Positions 1 to 6,458 of a stretch of 8,138 bases of DNA are shown piece by piece; positions within the stretch are counted from its first letter, which is position 1; each line of letters opens with the position of its first letter. The stretch lies in NCBI GenBank assembly GCA_015067375.1, contig SVMQ01000090.1, positions 1-8,138 on the forward strand. The letters are read 5' to 3'. The position numbers and the translations under genes were made by a program. A model generated the notes under the pieces. It worked only from the letters and a program-made list of their open reading frames with translations. It did not search any database and was not told where the DNA came from. This stretch comes from Oscillospiraceae bacterium (GTDB taxonomy: Bacteria > Bacillota > Clostridia > Oscillospirales > Ruminococcaceae).

Positions 1-101
1 GGACACATGACCGAAAGCACTCTTGCATTTACCTCATCGGTGCTTCCCACCTTGGAAAACACCGATGAGGTAAATGCAAGAGTGCTTTCGGTCATGTGTC
101 C
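1..101. repeat. Perfect 42-bp inverted repeat with 17-nt spacer at the window edge
   Basis: Bases 1-42 are the exact reverse complement of bases 60-101, with 17 bases (43-59) between them. The spacer itself can pair TTCC with GGAA, so the whole piece is an almost continuous hairpin. The right arm (60-101) encodes FlhB residues 48-61 in a natural context. The left arm is therefore probably an antisense copy of coding sequence. The palindrome reaches base 1 exactly, as expected for a fold-back chimera or an assembly-graph dead end. A real genomic inverted repeat inside flhB is possible but less likely, because it would have to sit within a conserved coding region. Confidence 0.95.
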
Positions 102-242
102 CATGAGCAGCCTCATCGCCGCAAAGATACCAAGCACGGAGGCGGCAATGCCTATCTCCTTGCTCTGTAGCACCTCACCCTCTTTTCGTGTATCACGTCG
201 CTTTTTCGGCGTGGCTTTTTCGGTTTTCTCTTCGCCTGCCAT
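1..242 (-). CDS. flhB: FlhB, flagellar export-gate protein, 5' part only
   Basis: This is the start of the flagellar type III secretion switch protein FlhB, an inner-membrane protein that gates export and changes substrate class after self-cleavage. About 80 codons are present and the gene runs off the left edge. It begins at an ATG at 242-240, 29 bases after fliR, with an AAAGGG-type ribosome site upstream. The N-terminus has the family hallmark: EKTEKATPKKRRDTRKEGEV (residues 5-24), followed by QSKEI and the start of the first membrane helix (about residues 29-47). The cytoplasmic domain with the NPTH autocleavage site is outside the window. Residues 48-61 lie in the right arm of the palindrome and look native. 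Residues from about 68 onward are read from its inverted copy and are probably not real FlhB sequence, even though the frame stays open. Identity of the gene is secure; its 3' sequence here is not. Confidence 0.9.
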   Translation of the reverse strand, partial: MAGEEKTEKATPKKRRDTRKEGEVLQSKEIGIAASVLGIFAAMRLLMGHMTESTLAFTSSVFSKVGSTDEVNARVLSVMC

Positions 243-271
243 AAAGCCACCGCCCTTTCACGCAGGGTGTA

Positions 272-1054
272 CTAGGTGACCGCTATCTGCCCCACGATGC
301 CGTTAAGGTTAGTGAACAGGATATTCATCACCTCGCCCATGAATTCCGATACAACGCCGCAGCTTGCTGCAAGCACTACCAGACCCACGAGCATCTTTAT
401 CTGAATGTTGATAACAAACACATGGATAGACGGAACAGCCTTCATCAGCACGCCGATACAGAATTCTGTGACCAGCGACGCCGCAACGACAGGCATAGCA
501 AGCTTGACTCCAAGCGTCAGCACCGTCTGAAAATACTGAACTATAATATAGCCGATATTTATATTTATACCGCTGTAGCCGATGGGTATCGTTTCATACG
601 ACACTGCAAAAAGCTCGATGTATGAAAGATGTCCGCCGACAGCAAAGAAATACAGCATAAACCAGTAGCTGTACAGCTGCGTGGAGATACCTGCATTACC
701 GAATGTGGGGTCGTAGCTCTTCGCCATGGAAAGACCGATCTGCATATCAGACATCTCACCTGCCATGGAAAAGACCTGCAGCATGATATTCACGAAAAAG
801 CCAAGCACTGCGCCGACAAAAAGCTCCTTGCCTATGTCAAACACAAACGGCAGTATCCCTGAGGGCAGCGTGTATTCCACACCGCCTGCCGCGACCATTA
901 CCAGCGACAGCATCAAAGTAACGCCTGCTTTTACCATAGTCGGCACGTTATTGCGCGCAAAAATAGGGTTGAATGTGAATATTCCGCTGACCCTCGCCAG
1001 CACCATTATAATAATGACGAAATTCGTCTGTATAGCTTCCCAAACTTCCGACAC
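272..1054 (-). CDS. fliR: FliR, flagellar export-gate membrane protein
   Basis: FliR forms, with FliP and FliQ, the helical core of the flagellar type III export gate in the membrane patch inside the MS ring. The 260-residue product has the normal family length and is almost wholly hydrophobic. The N-terminal helix contains the typical ARVSGIFTFNPIFARNNVP segment (about residues 20-39), and the C-terminal part has the usual run of long membrane helices. The start is a GTG at 1054-1052, chosen because TAAGGAG (1061-1067) lies six bases upstream and the next residues (SEVWEA) lead straight into the first helix. The stop codon of fliQ forms the first three bases of that ribosome site, so translation is probably coupled. 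flhB follows after 29 bases. Confidence 0.95.
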   Translation of the reverse strand: MSEVWEAIQTNFVIIIMVLARVSGIFTFNPIFARNNVPTMVKAGVTLMLSLVMVAAGGVEYTLPSGILPFVFDIGKELFVGAVLGFFVNIMLQVFSMAGEMSDMQIGLSMAKSYDPTFGNAGISTQLYSYWFMLYFFAVGGHLSYIELFAVSYETIPIGYSGININIGYIIVQYFQTVLTLGVKLAMPVVAASLVTEFCIGVLMKAVPSIHVFVINIQIKMLVGLVVLAASCGVVSEFMGEVMNILFTNLNGIVGQIAVT

Positions 1055-1064
1055 GGCGCGCTCC

Positions 1065-1337
1065 TTACGTTATGGGGATGGCCGCTACCTTTTCAAAGAT
1101 GAAATTAATGAAATCTACACATTCAGATACCATCCAAGGTGCCATAAAGAATAGCGTAAGTCCTACCGCAATAGCCTTAGGCGCAAACGACAGCGTCTGC
1201 TCATGTATCTGTGTAGCAGCCTGCAAAATTGCGATAACAAGACCGACTAGCATAGCGACCAGCAGCACAGGAAGCGCAAGCTTGAATGCCAGCATGACCG
1301 CCTCACGGAATATATCCATCACAAGATCCTGCGTCAT
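1065..1337 (-). CDS. fliQ: FliQ, flagellar export-gate membrane protein
   Basis: FliQ is a small two-helix membrane protein present in several copies around the FliP/FliR core of the flagellar export gate. At 90 residues it has the usual length. Two hydrophobic hairpin helices are visible (about residues 15-39 and 54-80), with the conserved ILQAATQIHEQTLSFAPK connecting segment (about 37-54), which is diagnostic of the family. The ATG start at 1337-1335 has an AAAGGAGATGA ribosome site just upstream. It sits 40 bases after fliP and 10 bases before fliR, in the standard fliP-fliQ-fliR order. Confidence 0.97.
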   Translation of the reverse strand: MTQDLVMDIFREAVMLAFKLALPVLLVAMLVGLVIAILQAATQIHEQTLSFAPKAIAVGLTLFFMAPWMVSECVDFINFIFEKVAAIPIT

Positions 1338-1377
1338 TATTTCATCTCCTTTCGCGGAAGATCAACGGCAAGCGCCG

Positions 1378-2271
1378 CTACCAGTTATAGCTTGAAACAA
1401 CAGAGCCTATCAGCAGGTTCCATCCGTCCGCCAGCACGAATACCAGTATCTTGAACGGCATCGAGATCATAGCAGGCGGCAGCATCATCATACCCATCGA
1501 CATCAGCGTACTACCGACAACAAGGTCGATAACAAGGAACGGGATGAATATCATGAAGCCCATCTGGAAAGCGCGCTTCAGCTCGCTTATCATAAACGAC
1601 GGTATTATGACCGTCAGGCTGAGATCATTCTGTATGTACTCCTCAGTGAAGCCGCCCTCAGGCTCTTCGAGATGAGAGAGATCAATAAAGAAATCGAGGT
1701 CATCGTTGCTCGTCTGCTTGAGCATGAACTTCTTGAGCGGCACAGAAGCTGCGTCGAGCGCCTCCTGCGTCGTCATCTCCTCATTGACATAAGGCTGATA
1801 CGCTACCTCGTTTATCTCACCGAATACAGGCGCCATGATAAACAGCGTCAGAAACAGCGCCATGCCTGTTATGACCATATTAGGCGGTGTAGCCTGCGTC
1901 TGCATCGCCGTCCTCAGAAAGCTGAGCACAATAACGATCCTTGTAAAACAGGTCATCATTATCAGTGCAGACGGAAGCAGCGCGATGAGCGTCAGCAGCA
2001 GGACGACCTCAAGCGGCTGTGATGCGTCTACGCCGATAAGCTCCTGAATAACAGAGCTGCCTGCCTCGTCACCGATATCAACAGGGTCTGAGTCAAGATA
2101 ATCGCCCGCCTCAAGACCTGTAGCGTTTTCCGTCGTTTCCACAGCGACCTCAGCGCTCTCCGCCATCGCGGAAACGCCGAAATATGTAACTGTCAGCACT
2201 ACGCACAGGAGCAGCGAAACGACAAATCTCGCGACAAGCTTCTTGTCTGACTTAACAAGTCTTTTTATCAA
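1378..2271 (-). CDS. fliP: FliP, flagellar export-gate membrane protein
   Basis: FliP is the main pore subunit of the flagellar type III export gate. The 297-residue product shows both family signatures: PSALIMMTCFTRIVIVLSF (about residues 100-118) and FLVIDLVVGSTLMSMGMMML (about 245-264, ending in PP). The N-terminus has a basic start and a hydrophobic stretch (about 14-36) ending SAMAES, consistent with a cleavable signal peptide, as known for other FliP proteins. An acidic stretch of about 40 residues (38-77) then precedes the first core helix, which makes the protein longer than many FliPs. The start is TTG at 2271-2269, chosen because TAGGAGGAG (2277-2285) lies five bases upstream. That ribosome site contains the fliO stop codon, so the two genes are probably translationally coupled. 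Confidence 0.95.
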   Translation of the reverse strand: MIKRLVKSDKKLVARFVVSLLLCVVLTVTYFGVSAMAESAEVAVETTENATGLEAGDYLDSDPVDIGDEAGSSVIQELIGVDASQPLEVVLLLTLIALLPSALIMMTCFTRIVIVLSFLRTAMQTQATPPNMVITGMALFLTLFIMAPVFGEINEVAYQPYVNEEMTTQEALDAASVPLKKFMLKQTSNDDLDFFIDLSHLEEPEGGFTEEYIQNDLSLTVIIPSFMISELKRAFQMGFMIFIPFLVIDLVVGSTLMSMGMMMLPPAMISMPFKILVFVLADGWNLLIGSVVSSYNW

Positions 2272-2276
2272 ATCCG

Positions 2277-2285
2277 CTCCTCCTA
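2277..2285 (-). promoter_or_regulatory. fliP ribosome site overlapping the fliO stop codon
   Basis: The minus strand reads TAGGAGGAG, then five bases, then TTG. The first three bases are the stop of fliO. This near-perfect Shine-Dalgarno site decides in favour of the TTG start for fliP. Confidence 0.85.
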
Positions 2286-2627
2286 CTTGTTTTTGTTCAT
2301 CATATTACCGAGTACCGTCTTGAAGCTCTCGCCAAACGAAGGATTTTCGCTGTTTTCCGCTTTAGGGTACAGCTCCTCCTCTGTCTGCTGAAGCTCACAG
2401 ATCACCTCGGTATGAGAAGAAGTTACACCAAGCACCATGATCTTGCCACTGATGCTTACCATCAGGAGCATCTTGTCAGGGCCAAGGTTGATGCGCTCCA
2501 GTATCTTCATATTACGGCTGTCAGAGGTCATAACGTGCTTGTTCAGCTTCTTCATCAGCCAAAACAACACAAAGACGATAGCAAGCACTCCGACAAGAGC
2601 CATTATCATCTGAAAATAGTCGCCCAA
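2283..2627 (-). CDS. fliO: FliO-type flagellar biosynthesis protein
   Basis: This small single-pass membrane protein belongs to the FliO (FliZ in Bacillus) family, which assists assembly of the FliP pore ring. A membrane helix lies near the N-terminus (about residues 5-25), followed by the basic KKLNKH and a soluble domain with the family-typical ILERINLGPDKMLLMVSISG stretch (about 46-65) and a charged C-terminus. An in-frame ATG lies further upstream at 2663, but I start the gene at TTG 2627-2625. AGAAGGAGG (2635-2643) sits seven bases before that TTG and would lie inside the coding region of the longer version. This gives 114 residues. Sequence conservation in FliO is weak, so the call rests on topology, the NLGP-type motif and position directly before fliP. 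Confidence 0.88.
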   Translation of the reverse strand: MGDYFQMIMALVGVLAIVFVLFWLMKKLNKHVMTSDSRNMKILERINLGPDKMLLMVSISGKIMVLGVTSSHTEVICELQQTEEELYPKAENSENPSFGESFKTVLGNMMNKNK

Positions 2628-2634
2628 CGCGCAT

Positions 2635-2643
2635 CCTCCTTCT
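2635..2643 (-). promoter_or_regulatory. fliO ribosome binding site
   Basis: AGAAGGAGG on the minus strand, seven bases before TTG 2627-2625. It decides the fliO start: the upstream ATG at 2663 has no comparable site. Confidence 0.8.
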
Positions 2644-2689
2644 CTGAAAGATAAAAAATGCAAAATAATGCTCTAAATTCTGCCAACCA

Positions 2690-2726
2690 TGAAAAACCAA
2701 AAGGCGGGATAGAAATCCCCCGCCTT
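2690..2726 (-). terminator. Terminator-like hairpin between cheY and fliO
   Basis: On the minus strand AAGGCGGG(GG)AT pairs with ATCCCGCCTT around a short TTCT loop (2701-2726), with one extra G bulged in the left arm. The stem is followed by TTGGTTTTTC, an interrupted U-rich tract. It starts 16 bases after the cheY stop and lies inside an operon that clearly continues into fliO. It may reduce rather than end transcription of the export-gate genes. The stem is plain to see; the effect is inferred. Confidence 0.75.
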
Positions 2727-2742
2727 GGTCATATTGAGTAGA

Positions 2743-3105
2743 TTAGCCGAGGACCTTCTTTACAGTCTGCAGGATTCTGTCGGGCTTGAAGGGCTTAACG
2801 ATAAAGTCAAGCGCACCGAGCTTGATAGCTTCAACTACCATTGCCTCCTGACCCATTGCAGAACACATTACTACCTTAGCCATGGGGTCGCCGCCCTTGA
2901 TGTCCTTGAGAGCCTCGATACCTGTCTTGTTGGGCATCGTGATATCCATGATAACAAGGTCAGGCTTCTCGGAAGCATATACATCGCAAGCAATAGCACC
3001 ATCTGCAGCCTCAAGGATGTTTGTGTAACCGTTCTTGGTCAGTGTGTCCTTGATAAGCATTCTCATGAAAGCAGCGTCGTCAACTAATAATATTTTCTTG
3101 TCCAT
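2743..3105 (-). CDS. cheY: CheY, chemotaxis response regulator
   Basis: CheY is a single-domain receiver protein phosphorylated by CheA; the phosphorylated form binds the flagellar switch and changes rotation. The 120-residue product is a receiver domain with nothing attached. The acid pocket is D9/D10 (LLVDDA), the phosphoacceptor is D54 (VIMDITMP), the switch serine is S82 (VMCSAMG) and the conserved lysine is K104 (VKPF). The ATG start at 3105 has AAGGAGAT upstream. It follows fliY by 38 bases. FliY carries a CheC-type phosphatase domain likely to act on this very protein, the same arrangement as the Bacillus fla/che operon. A terminator-like hairpin follows the stop. Confidence 0.96.
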   Translation of the reverse strand: MDKKILLVDDAAFMRMLIKDTLTKNGYTNILEAADGAIACDVYASEKPDLVIMDITMPNKTGIEALKDIKGGDPMAKVVMCSAMGQEAMVVEAIKLGALDFIVKPFKPDRILQTVKKVLG

Positions 3106-3143
3106 TACTATATCTCCTTGAATCGTATTAATGTTAGTTAATT

Positions 3144-4310
3144 TTATTCTTTACCAAGACTGTCCATGAACTTGGATTTCACGATCTCGGTGATTCTTAC
3201 CGCAAAGTTGTCGTCGATAACCACAACGTCGCCTCGTGCGATAAGGTTTCCGTTGACCACGATATCAACAGGTGCGCCTGCCTGACGCTCCAACTCGATG
3301 ATCGTGCCCTGTGTGAACTCCAAAATATCCTTGACCTTACGCTTAGCTGTACCGATCTCTACCGAGATCTCCAGCGGAACGCCCATCAGCAGCTTGAGAT
3401 TATCCTGCTGGTCGCCCGGCAGACCGAAATCCATAGCGTCAAACTGATGAAGCTGCGCATTCTGTATGTTAACAGGCGGTACGGGCGGAGGATAAGCTCC
3501 ATAAGCCGCGTACTGCGGAGGATATCCATATCCTGCGGGGGGTGGGTATGCTGCCTGCTGAGGCGGTGCGGCGTACATCGGCTGCTGAGCAGGTGCTGCA
3601 GGTGCTGCCGCCATAGGTGCGGGAGCCGCTGCAGGAGCAGGTGCAGGAGCCGCTGGAGCTGCTGCAGGAGCAGGTGCCGGTGCAGGCTCTGGCTCATCCT
3701 CGACTACGAAGCTATCCATCATCTTGCTGGAGAGCGTCTTAGCGAGGTCTACCGACATGATCGACATGAACTCACTGTTCATTACGCCGTCAACGTTCAG
3801 GTTGAATGTAACGGATACTACCGTATCCTGAGGATCAAGCTCTGAAAGCTCGCAGAAGTTTGTTTCTTCGATTATGTAGGGGGTCGGCGTTGAAATATCA
3901 ACGGAAGTACCCAACAGATCGGACAAAGCTGTTGCTGAAGCGCCCATCATCTGGTTCATTACCTCAGACACGGCACTGATGTTCAGCTCGTCAAACTCGA
4001 AGTCGGGGGAGATAACCAGCGGATTTCCCATCAGCTGATTAAGGATCATCTGCACGTCATCCTGCTTAAGGACCATCATGTTAACGCCCGTGATACCGGC
4101 AACATATATGATCTTTACGCAGATCGCAGGTTCAAGTCGGGTGTAGTTCAGCTCCTCGACCTTTACCACGCTGACCTGAGGCGTTGTGATCCATACCTTT
4201 GCGTTCAGCAGTTCCGAAACAGCCGTTGCAGCGGAACCCATACTTATATTAAGTATTTCGCCGACAGCGTCTATTTCGTATGTGCTAAACTCGACATTTT
4301 CATTGGCCAT
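3144..4310 (-). CDS. fliY: FliY, switch protein with CheC-like phosphatase domain and FliN domain
   Basis: FliY replaces FliN in many Gram-positive flagellar C-rings and also dephosphorylates CheY-P. The 388 residues split into three parts. Residues 8-200 are a CheC/FliY phosphatase domain with two complete copies of the (D/S)-x3-E-x2-N-x22-P active-site pattern: D14/E18/N21/P44 and S112/E116/N119/P142. Residues 204-280 are a low-complexity linker rich in Ala, Pro and, in its second half, Tyr. Residues about 300-380 are a FliN/SpoA domain (LLMGVPLEISVEIG ... RGDVVVIDDNFAVRITEIV). The start ATG follows fliM by 13 bases, and the ribosome site GAGGT overlaps the fliM stop. Unlike Bacillus FliY it lacks an N-terminal CheY-binding peptide of the LSQDEIDALL kind; the CheC domain begins almost at once. 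The operon's FliM retains such a peptide. Often labelled fliN in databases. Confidence 0.95.
   Translation of the reverse strand: MANENVEFSTYEIDAVGEILNISMGSAATAVSELLNAKVWITTPQVSVVKVEELNYTRLEPAICVKIIYVAGITGVNMMVLKQDDVQMILNQLMGNPLVISPDFEFDELNISAVSEVMNQMMGASATALSDLLGTSVDISTPTPYIIEETNFCELSELDPQDTVVSVTFNLNVDGVMNSEFMSIMSVDLAKTLSSKMMDSFVVEDEPEPAPAPAPAAAPAAPAPAPAAAPAPMAAAPAAPAQQPMYAAPPQQAAYPPPAGYGYPPQYAAYGAYPPPVPPVNIQNAQLHQFDAMDFGLPGDQQDNLKLLMGVPLEISVEIGTAKRKVKDILEFTQGTIIELERQAGAPVDIVVNGNLIARGDVVVIDDNFAVRITEIVKSKFMDSLGKE
3471..3695 (-). repeat. Low-complexity Ala/Pro/Tyr linker coding repeat in fliY
   Basis: This codes for FliY residues 206-280, of which 28 are Ala, 26 Pro and 7 Tyr. The first half is built from repeated GCAGGAGCAGGTGC-like units as read on the plus strand. 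The second half carries PP-A/Q-Y type units. Such tracts can change length by slippage and can be misassembled. Confidence 0.8.
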
Positions 4311-4323
4311 CAGTTATCATACC

Positions 4324-5310
4324 TCAATTCTGTATAAAATTATCGATCATAATCGCTTTTTTATTATTGTAGGTTCCCATCTTACCGTCGAACCATGGCT
4401 TACCGCCCACCGTAACAAGTACATTGGTATTTATGTTCTTGCCCAGCGGTATGACGTCGTTCACCTGAAGCGTCAGCACCTCAAACAGGTCGAGATTTAT
4501 CTCACCCAATATTGCGGTGATATCAAGATCTGTACTGCTGATGCCGTTCATGATGCTGTCGCGGCGCTCCGCCTCGCGGTTTGCATCCGTCTTTCTTCTG
4601 GACGAGTAGCGTGGGATGAACTTGCCCATGATCTCATCAAGATTGATGGCGGGAATACATACGGAGATCAGCGACTTGATACCATTGATCTCTACTTCCA
4701 GCACAACGATGATAACCGTGTCCTCATGACCGATCGTCTGCACTACTCGGGAGTTGGTCTCAATGCCTATCAGCTTCGGATAAAGCTCGATGTGCATATT
4801 CCAGGGCTCCTGCAGAAGCTCTGCAAACGAACTCATGACATCGTTCATTATCGTGATCTCTATTTCGGTAAAATCTCGGTTGACATCACGATACTCACCC
4901 TTACCGCCCAGCAGACGGTCGATCATGGTGTAGGTGATCGCATTGGATACCTGAACGATGATGTTCGTTTCGTTGACCTCATCATTTGCGATGCCCATAT
5001 CAACCATGCCCATCATTACATAATCAGGCAATGCGTTGTTGAACTCACTGTAACGCTGCTCTTCTATGTTGACAAGAGTAACGCGGCAGTACAATCTGAG
5101 CAGTCCTGTCAGATATGACGACAACAGACGCGCGTAATTCTCAAAGATGCTGTCAAGCACCTTGATCTGCTCTTTAGTGAACTTCTTCGGAGCGCGGAAG
5201 TCATATTCCTTGACCTTTTCCTCCTCCTTGGCAGCCACTATGGGAGCCGCGCCTGATGCGACGTTTTTCAGCATCTCGTCAATCTGCGCCTGCGTCAGAA
5301 CGTCAGCCAT
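4324..5310 (-). CDS. fliM: FliM, flagellar motor switch protein
   Basis: FliM is the C-ring subunit that binds CheY-P and passes the signal to FliG. With the start chosen here it has 328 residues, close to the usual length. The N-terminal CheY-binding peptide is present (VLTQAQIDEML, residues 4-14), followed by a flexible linker. The CheC-like middle domain carries the DRLLGGKGEY motif (about residues 131-140), and the C-terminal SpoA domain contains VNDVIPLGKNI and VGGKPWFDGKMG. A longer version starting at TTG 5331 is possible, but GAGGGGGG (5317-5324) lies six bases before ATG 5310 and places the start exactly before the conserved peptide. It follows motB by 39 bases. In many relatives fliL lies at this junction; it is absent here. 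Confidence 0.96.
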   Translation of the reverse strand: MADVLTQAQIDEMLKNVASGAAPIVAAKEEEKVKEYDFRAPKKFTKEQIKVLDSIFENYARLLSSYLTGLLRLYCRVTLVNIEEQRYSEFNNALPDYVMMGMVDMGIANDEVNETNIIVQVSNAITYTMIDRLLGGKGEYRDVNRDFTEIEITIMNDVMSSFAELLQEPWNMHIELYPKLIGIETNSRVVQTIGHEDTVIIVVLEVEINGIKSLISVCIPAINLDEIMGKFIPRYSSRRKTDANREAERRDSIMNGISSTDLDITAILGEINLDLFEVLTLQVNDVIPLGKNINTNVLVTVGGKPWFDGKMGTYNNKKAIMIDNFIQN

Positions 5311-5316
5311 CAAAAT

Positions 5317-5324
5317 CCCCCCTC
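5317..5324 (-). promoter_or_regulatory. fliM ribosome binding site
   Basis: GAGGGGGG on the minus strand, six bases before ATG 5310-5308. It decides between this ATG and the in-frame TTG at 5331, which would put the site inside the coding region. Confidence 0.75.
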
Positions 5325-5349
5325 GGATCAATTAATCTTTCATATATTT

Positions 5350-6375
5350 TCATTCTGCATCAGATGCGGCGGAATCCTCTCCGCCCTCTGCTGCGTCAGC
5401 GTCGGAAGCCGCAGGCTCCTCGGCCTTTATGAAGTTTTCAAAATCATCATATACGAACGGGCCTACACCGTCATTCGTGCTGACAGTGCCGCCACTCGGG
5501 AACAGGCTCTCAATATTATTGATAACGCCCTGTGCGGAATCATTCGGGAGCTTGCCCTCATCATCGCCATGCTTGTCAGGATCGACCTGATCAGCCGACA
5601 GTCCAAAGTCATGACCAAGGATATCCTGAACCACCTTCTCGTCTGTGAGATCGAGATCATTTTTTAGGATGACCAGCTCAACTCTACGGTTTTCCGCCCT
5701 GCCCGCTTCGGTGTTATTATCTCCGACGGGTTCATGCGGACCTGCAGCCTTGAGTCTGAGCTGCTCGCTGTCCAGTACCGCCTTGAACTCGAGGTATTTT
5801 GTAACACTGCTCGCACGACCTGCTGACAGATCCCAGTCGTTGACGTCCGAGATACCGACAGCCGTATGACCGCCTACCGTTACTGTCTGGATAGATTTCT
5901 TGACAGCCTTCAGCGCGGGACAGATACCATTGATTATCTGCTGTCCCTCTGTTGTGAGCTTGGAGCTGTTTCCTTCAAAGAACACACCACTGTTGAAGCG
6001 GATGTAGATGTGTGCGGAGTCCTTGGATGCCGACATAGCATCGGAAAGCTCCTCATCCTCGATGTATTCTGACAGATATACATAAAGCTGATCAAAGCTC
6101 TGAGGAAGCTCACCCGAACCCTCTGTACCCTGTGGCTCCTCATCCTTTATATAGTTGCCCTCGTCAGTAGTGTGCTCGGGCTGGTCTACATATTCGTTAA
6201 GATATTTACCTCTTGACTGAAATGCCTGATATATGTACTGCCATTTCTGTTCATCAAGGCTTGAAGACGCGTACAGCATTACGAAGAATGTAAGAAGCAG
6301 CGTAACCATGTCACTATAAGTAGCAAGCCAGTCATTGTCATGGTTTTCCTTGGGCTTCTTTTCTATTTTCGCCAT
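5350..6375 (-). CDS. motB: MotB, stator subunit with an acidic C-terminal extension
   Basis: MotB forms the ion-conducting stator with MotA and anchors it to peptidoglycan. One membrane helix (about residues 17-37) carries the ion-binding aspartate D22 in TYSDMVTLLLTFFVMLYASS. The periplasmic OmpA-like peptidoglycan-binding domain (about 122-238) shows VGGHTAV, DWDLSAGRA and AGRAENRRVELVI. Its 341 residues exceed a typical Clostridial or Bacillus MotB. The excess is a tail of 100 residues after the OmpA domain (242-341), with 26 Asp/Glu, only 4 Lys and no Arg, ending in an Ala/Asp/Glu/Ser-rich stretch. I know of no assigned role for such a tail. The ATG start at 6375 has AAGGGGG upstream. The 120-base AT-rich gap before it holds a promoter candidate, so motB and the genes after it may have their own transcript. 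Confidence 0.95.
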   Translation of the reverse strand: MAKIEKKPKENHDNDWLATYSDMVTLLLTFFVMLYASSSLDEQKWQYIYQAFQSRGKYLNEYVDQPEHTTDEGNYIKDEEPQGTEGSGELPQSFDQLYVYLSEYIEDEELSDAMSASKDSAHIYIRFNSGVFFEGNSSKLTTEGQQIINGICPALKAVKKSIQTVTVGGHTAVGISDVNDWDLSAGRASSVTKYLEFKAVLDSEQLRLKAAGPHEPVGDNNTEAGRAENRRVELVILKNDLDLTDEKVVQDILGHDFGLSADQVDPDKHGDDEGKLPNDSAQGVINNIESLFPSGGTVSTNDGVGPFVYDDFENFIKAEEPAASDADAAEGGEDSAASDAE

Positions 6376-6421
6376 ACCGCAACCCCCTTTTCTATGATCG
6401 GAGCATCACATAACACACCCG

Positions 6422-6458
6422 ATTATACTATTGTAACATATATTTGCGGATTTTGCAA
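6422..6458 (-). promoter_or_regulatory. Candidate SigA-type promoter upstream of motB
   Basis: On the minus strand TTGCAA (6453-6458) is followed after exactly 17 bases by TACAAT (6430-6435), matching the -35 box at 4 of 6 and the -10 box at 5 of 6. A perfect TATAAT (6422-6427) lies two bases further downstream and could act as an alternative -10 box. It points at motB, whose ATG is 46 bases past the TATAAT. It would allow motB-fliM-fliY-cheY expression independent of the upstream genes. Seen by eye only; no transcription start is known. Confidence 0.6.

Noticed and set aside
1..101. Invertible phase-variation switch formed by the inverted repeat
   Set aside because: Known invertible segments are longer than a 17-base spacer, and the repeat is coding sequence of flhB ending exactly at the window edge, so an artefact is more likely.
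7..279. A 90-codon plus-strand open frame over the flhB start
   Set aside because: It resembles FlhB only where the palindrome copies flhB onto the other strand; the rest is antisense to flhB.
726..1154. A 142-codon plus-strand open frame across fliR and fliQ
   Set aside because: Antisense to two clear export-gate genes, with no recognisable protein features of its own.
2628..2690. TTGGCA as a -35 box for a fliO promoter
   Set aside because: No hexamer at 16-18 bases downstream matches TATAAT better than 3 of 6, so the promoter is not supported.
3144..3440. Internal start making a separate FliN-like product from fliY, as known for some type III C-ring genes
   Set aside because: The in-frame ATG codons before the SpoA domain (near 3432 and 3386) have no Shine-Dalgarno sequence upstream.
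4186..5118. A 310-codon plus-strand open frame opposite fliM and the start of fliY
   Set aside because: It is antisense to two well-conserved genes, has no family resemblance and crosses their junction; it arises from codon bias on the coding strand.
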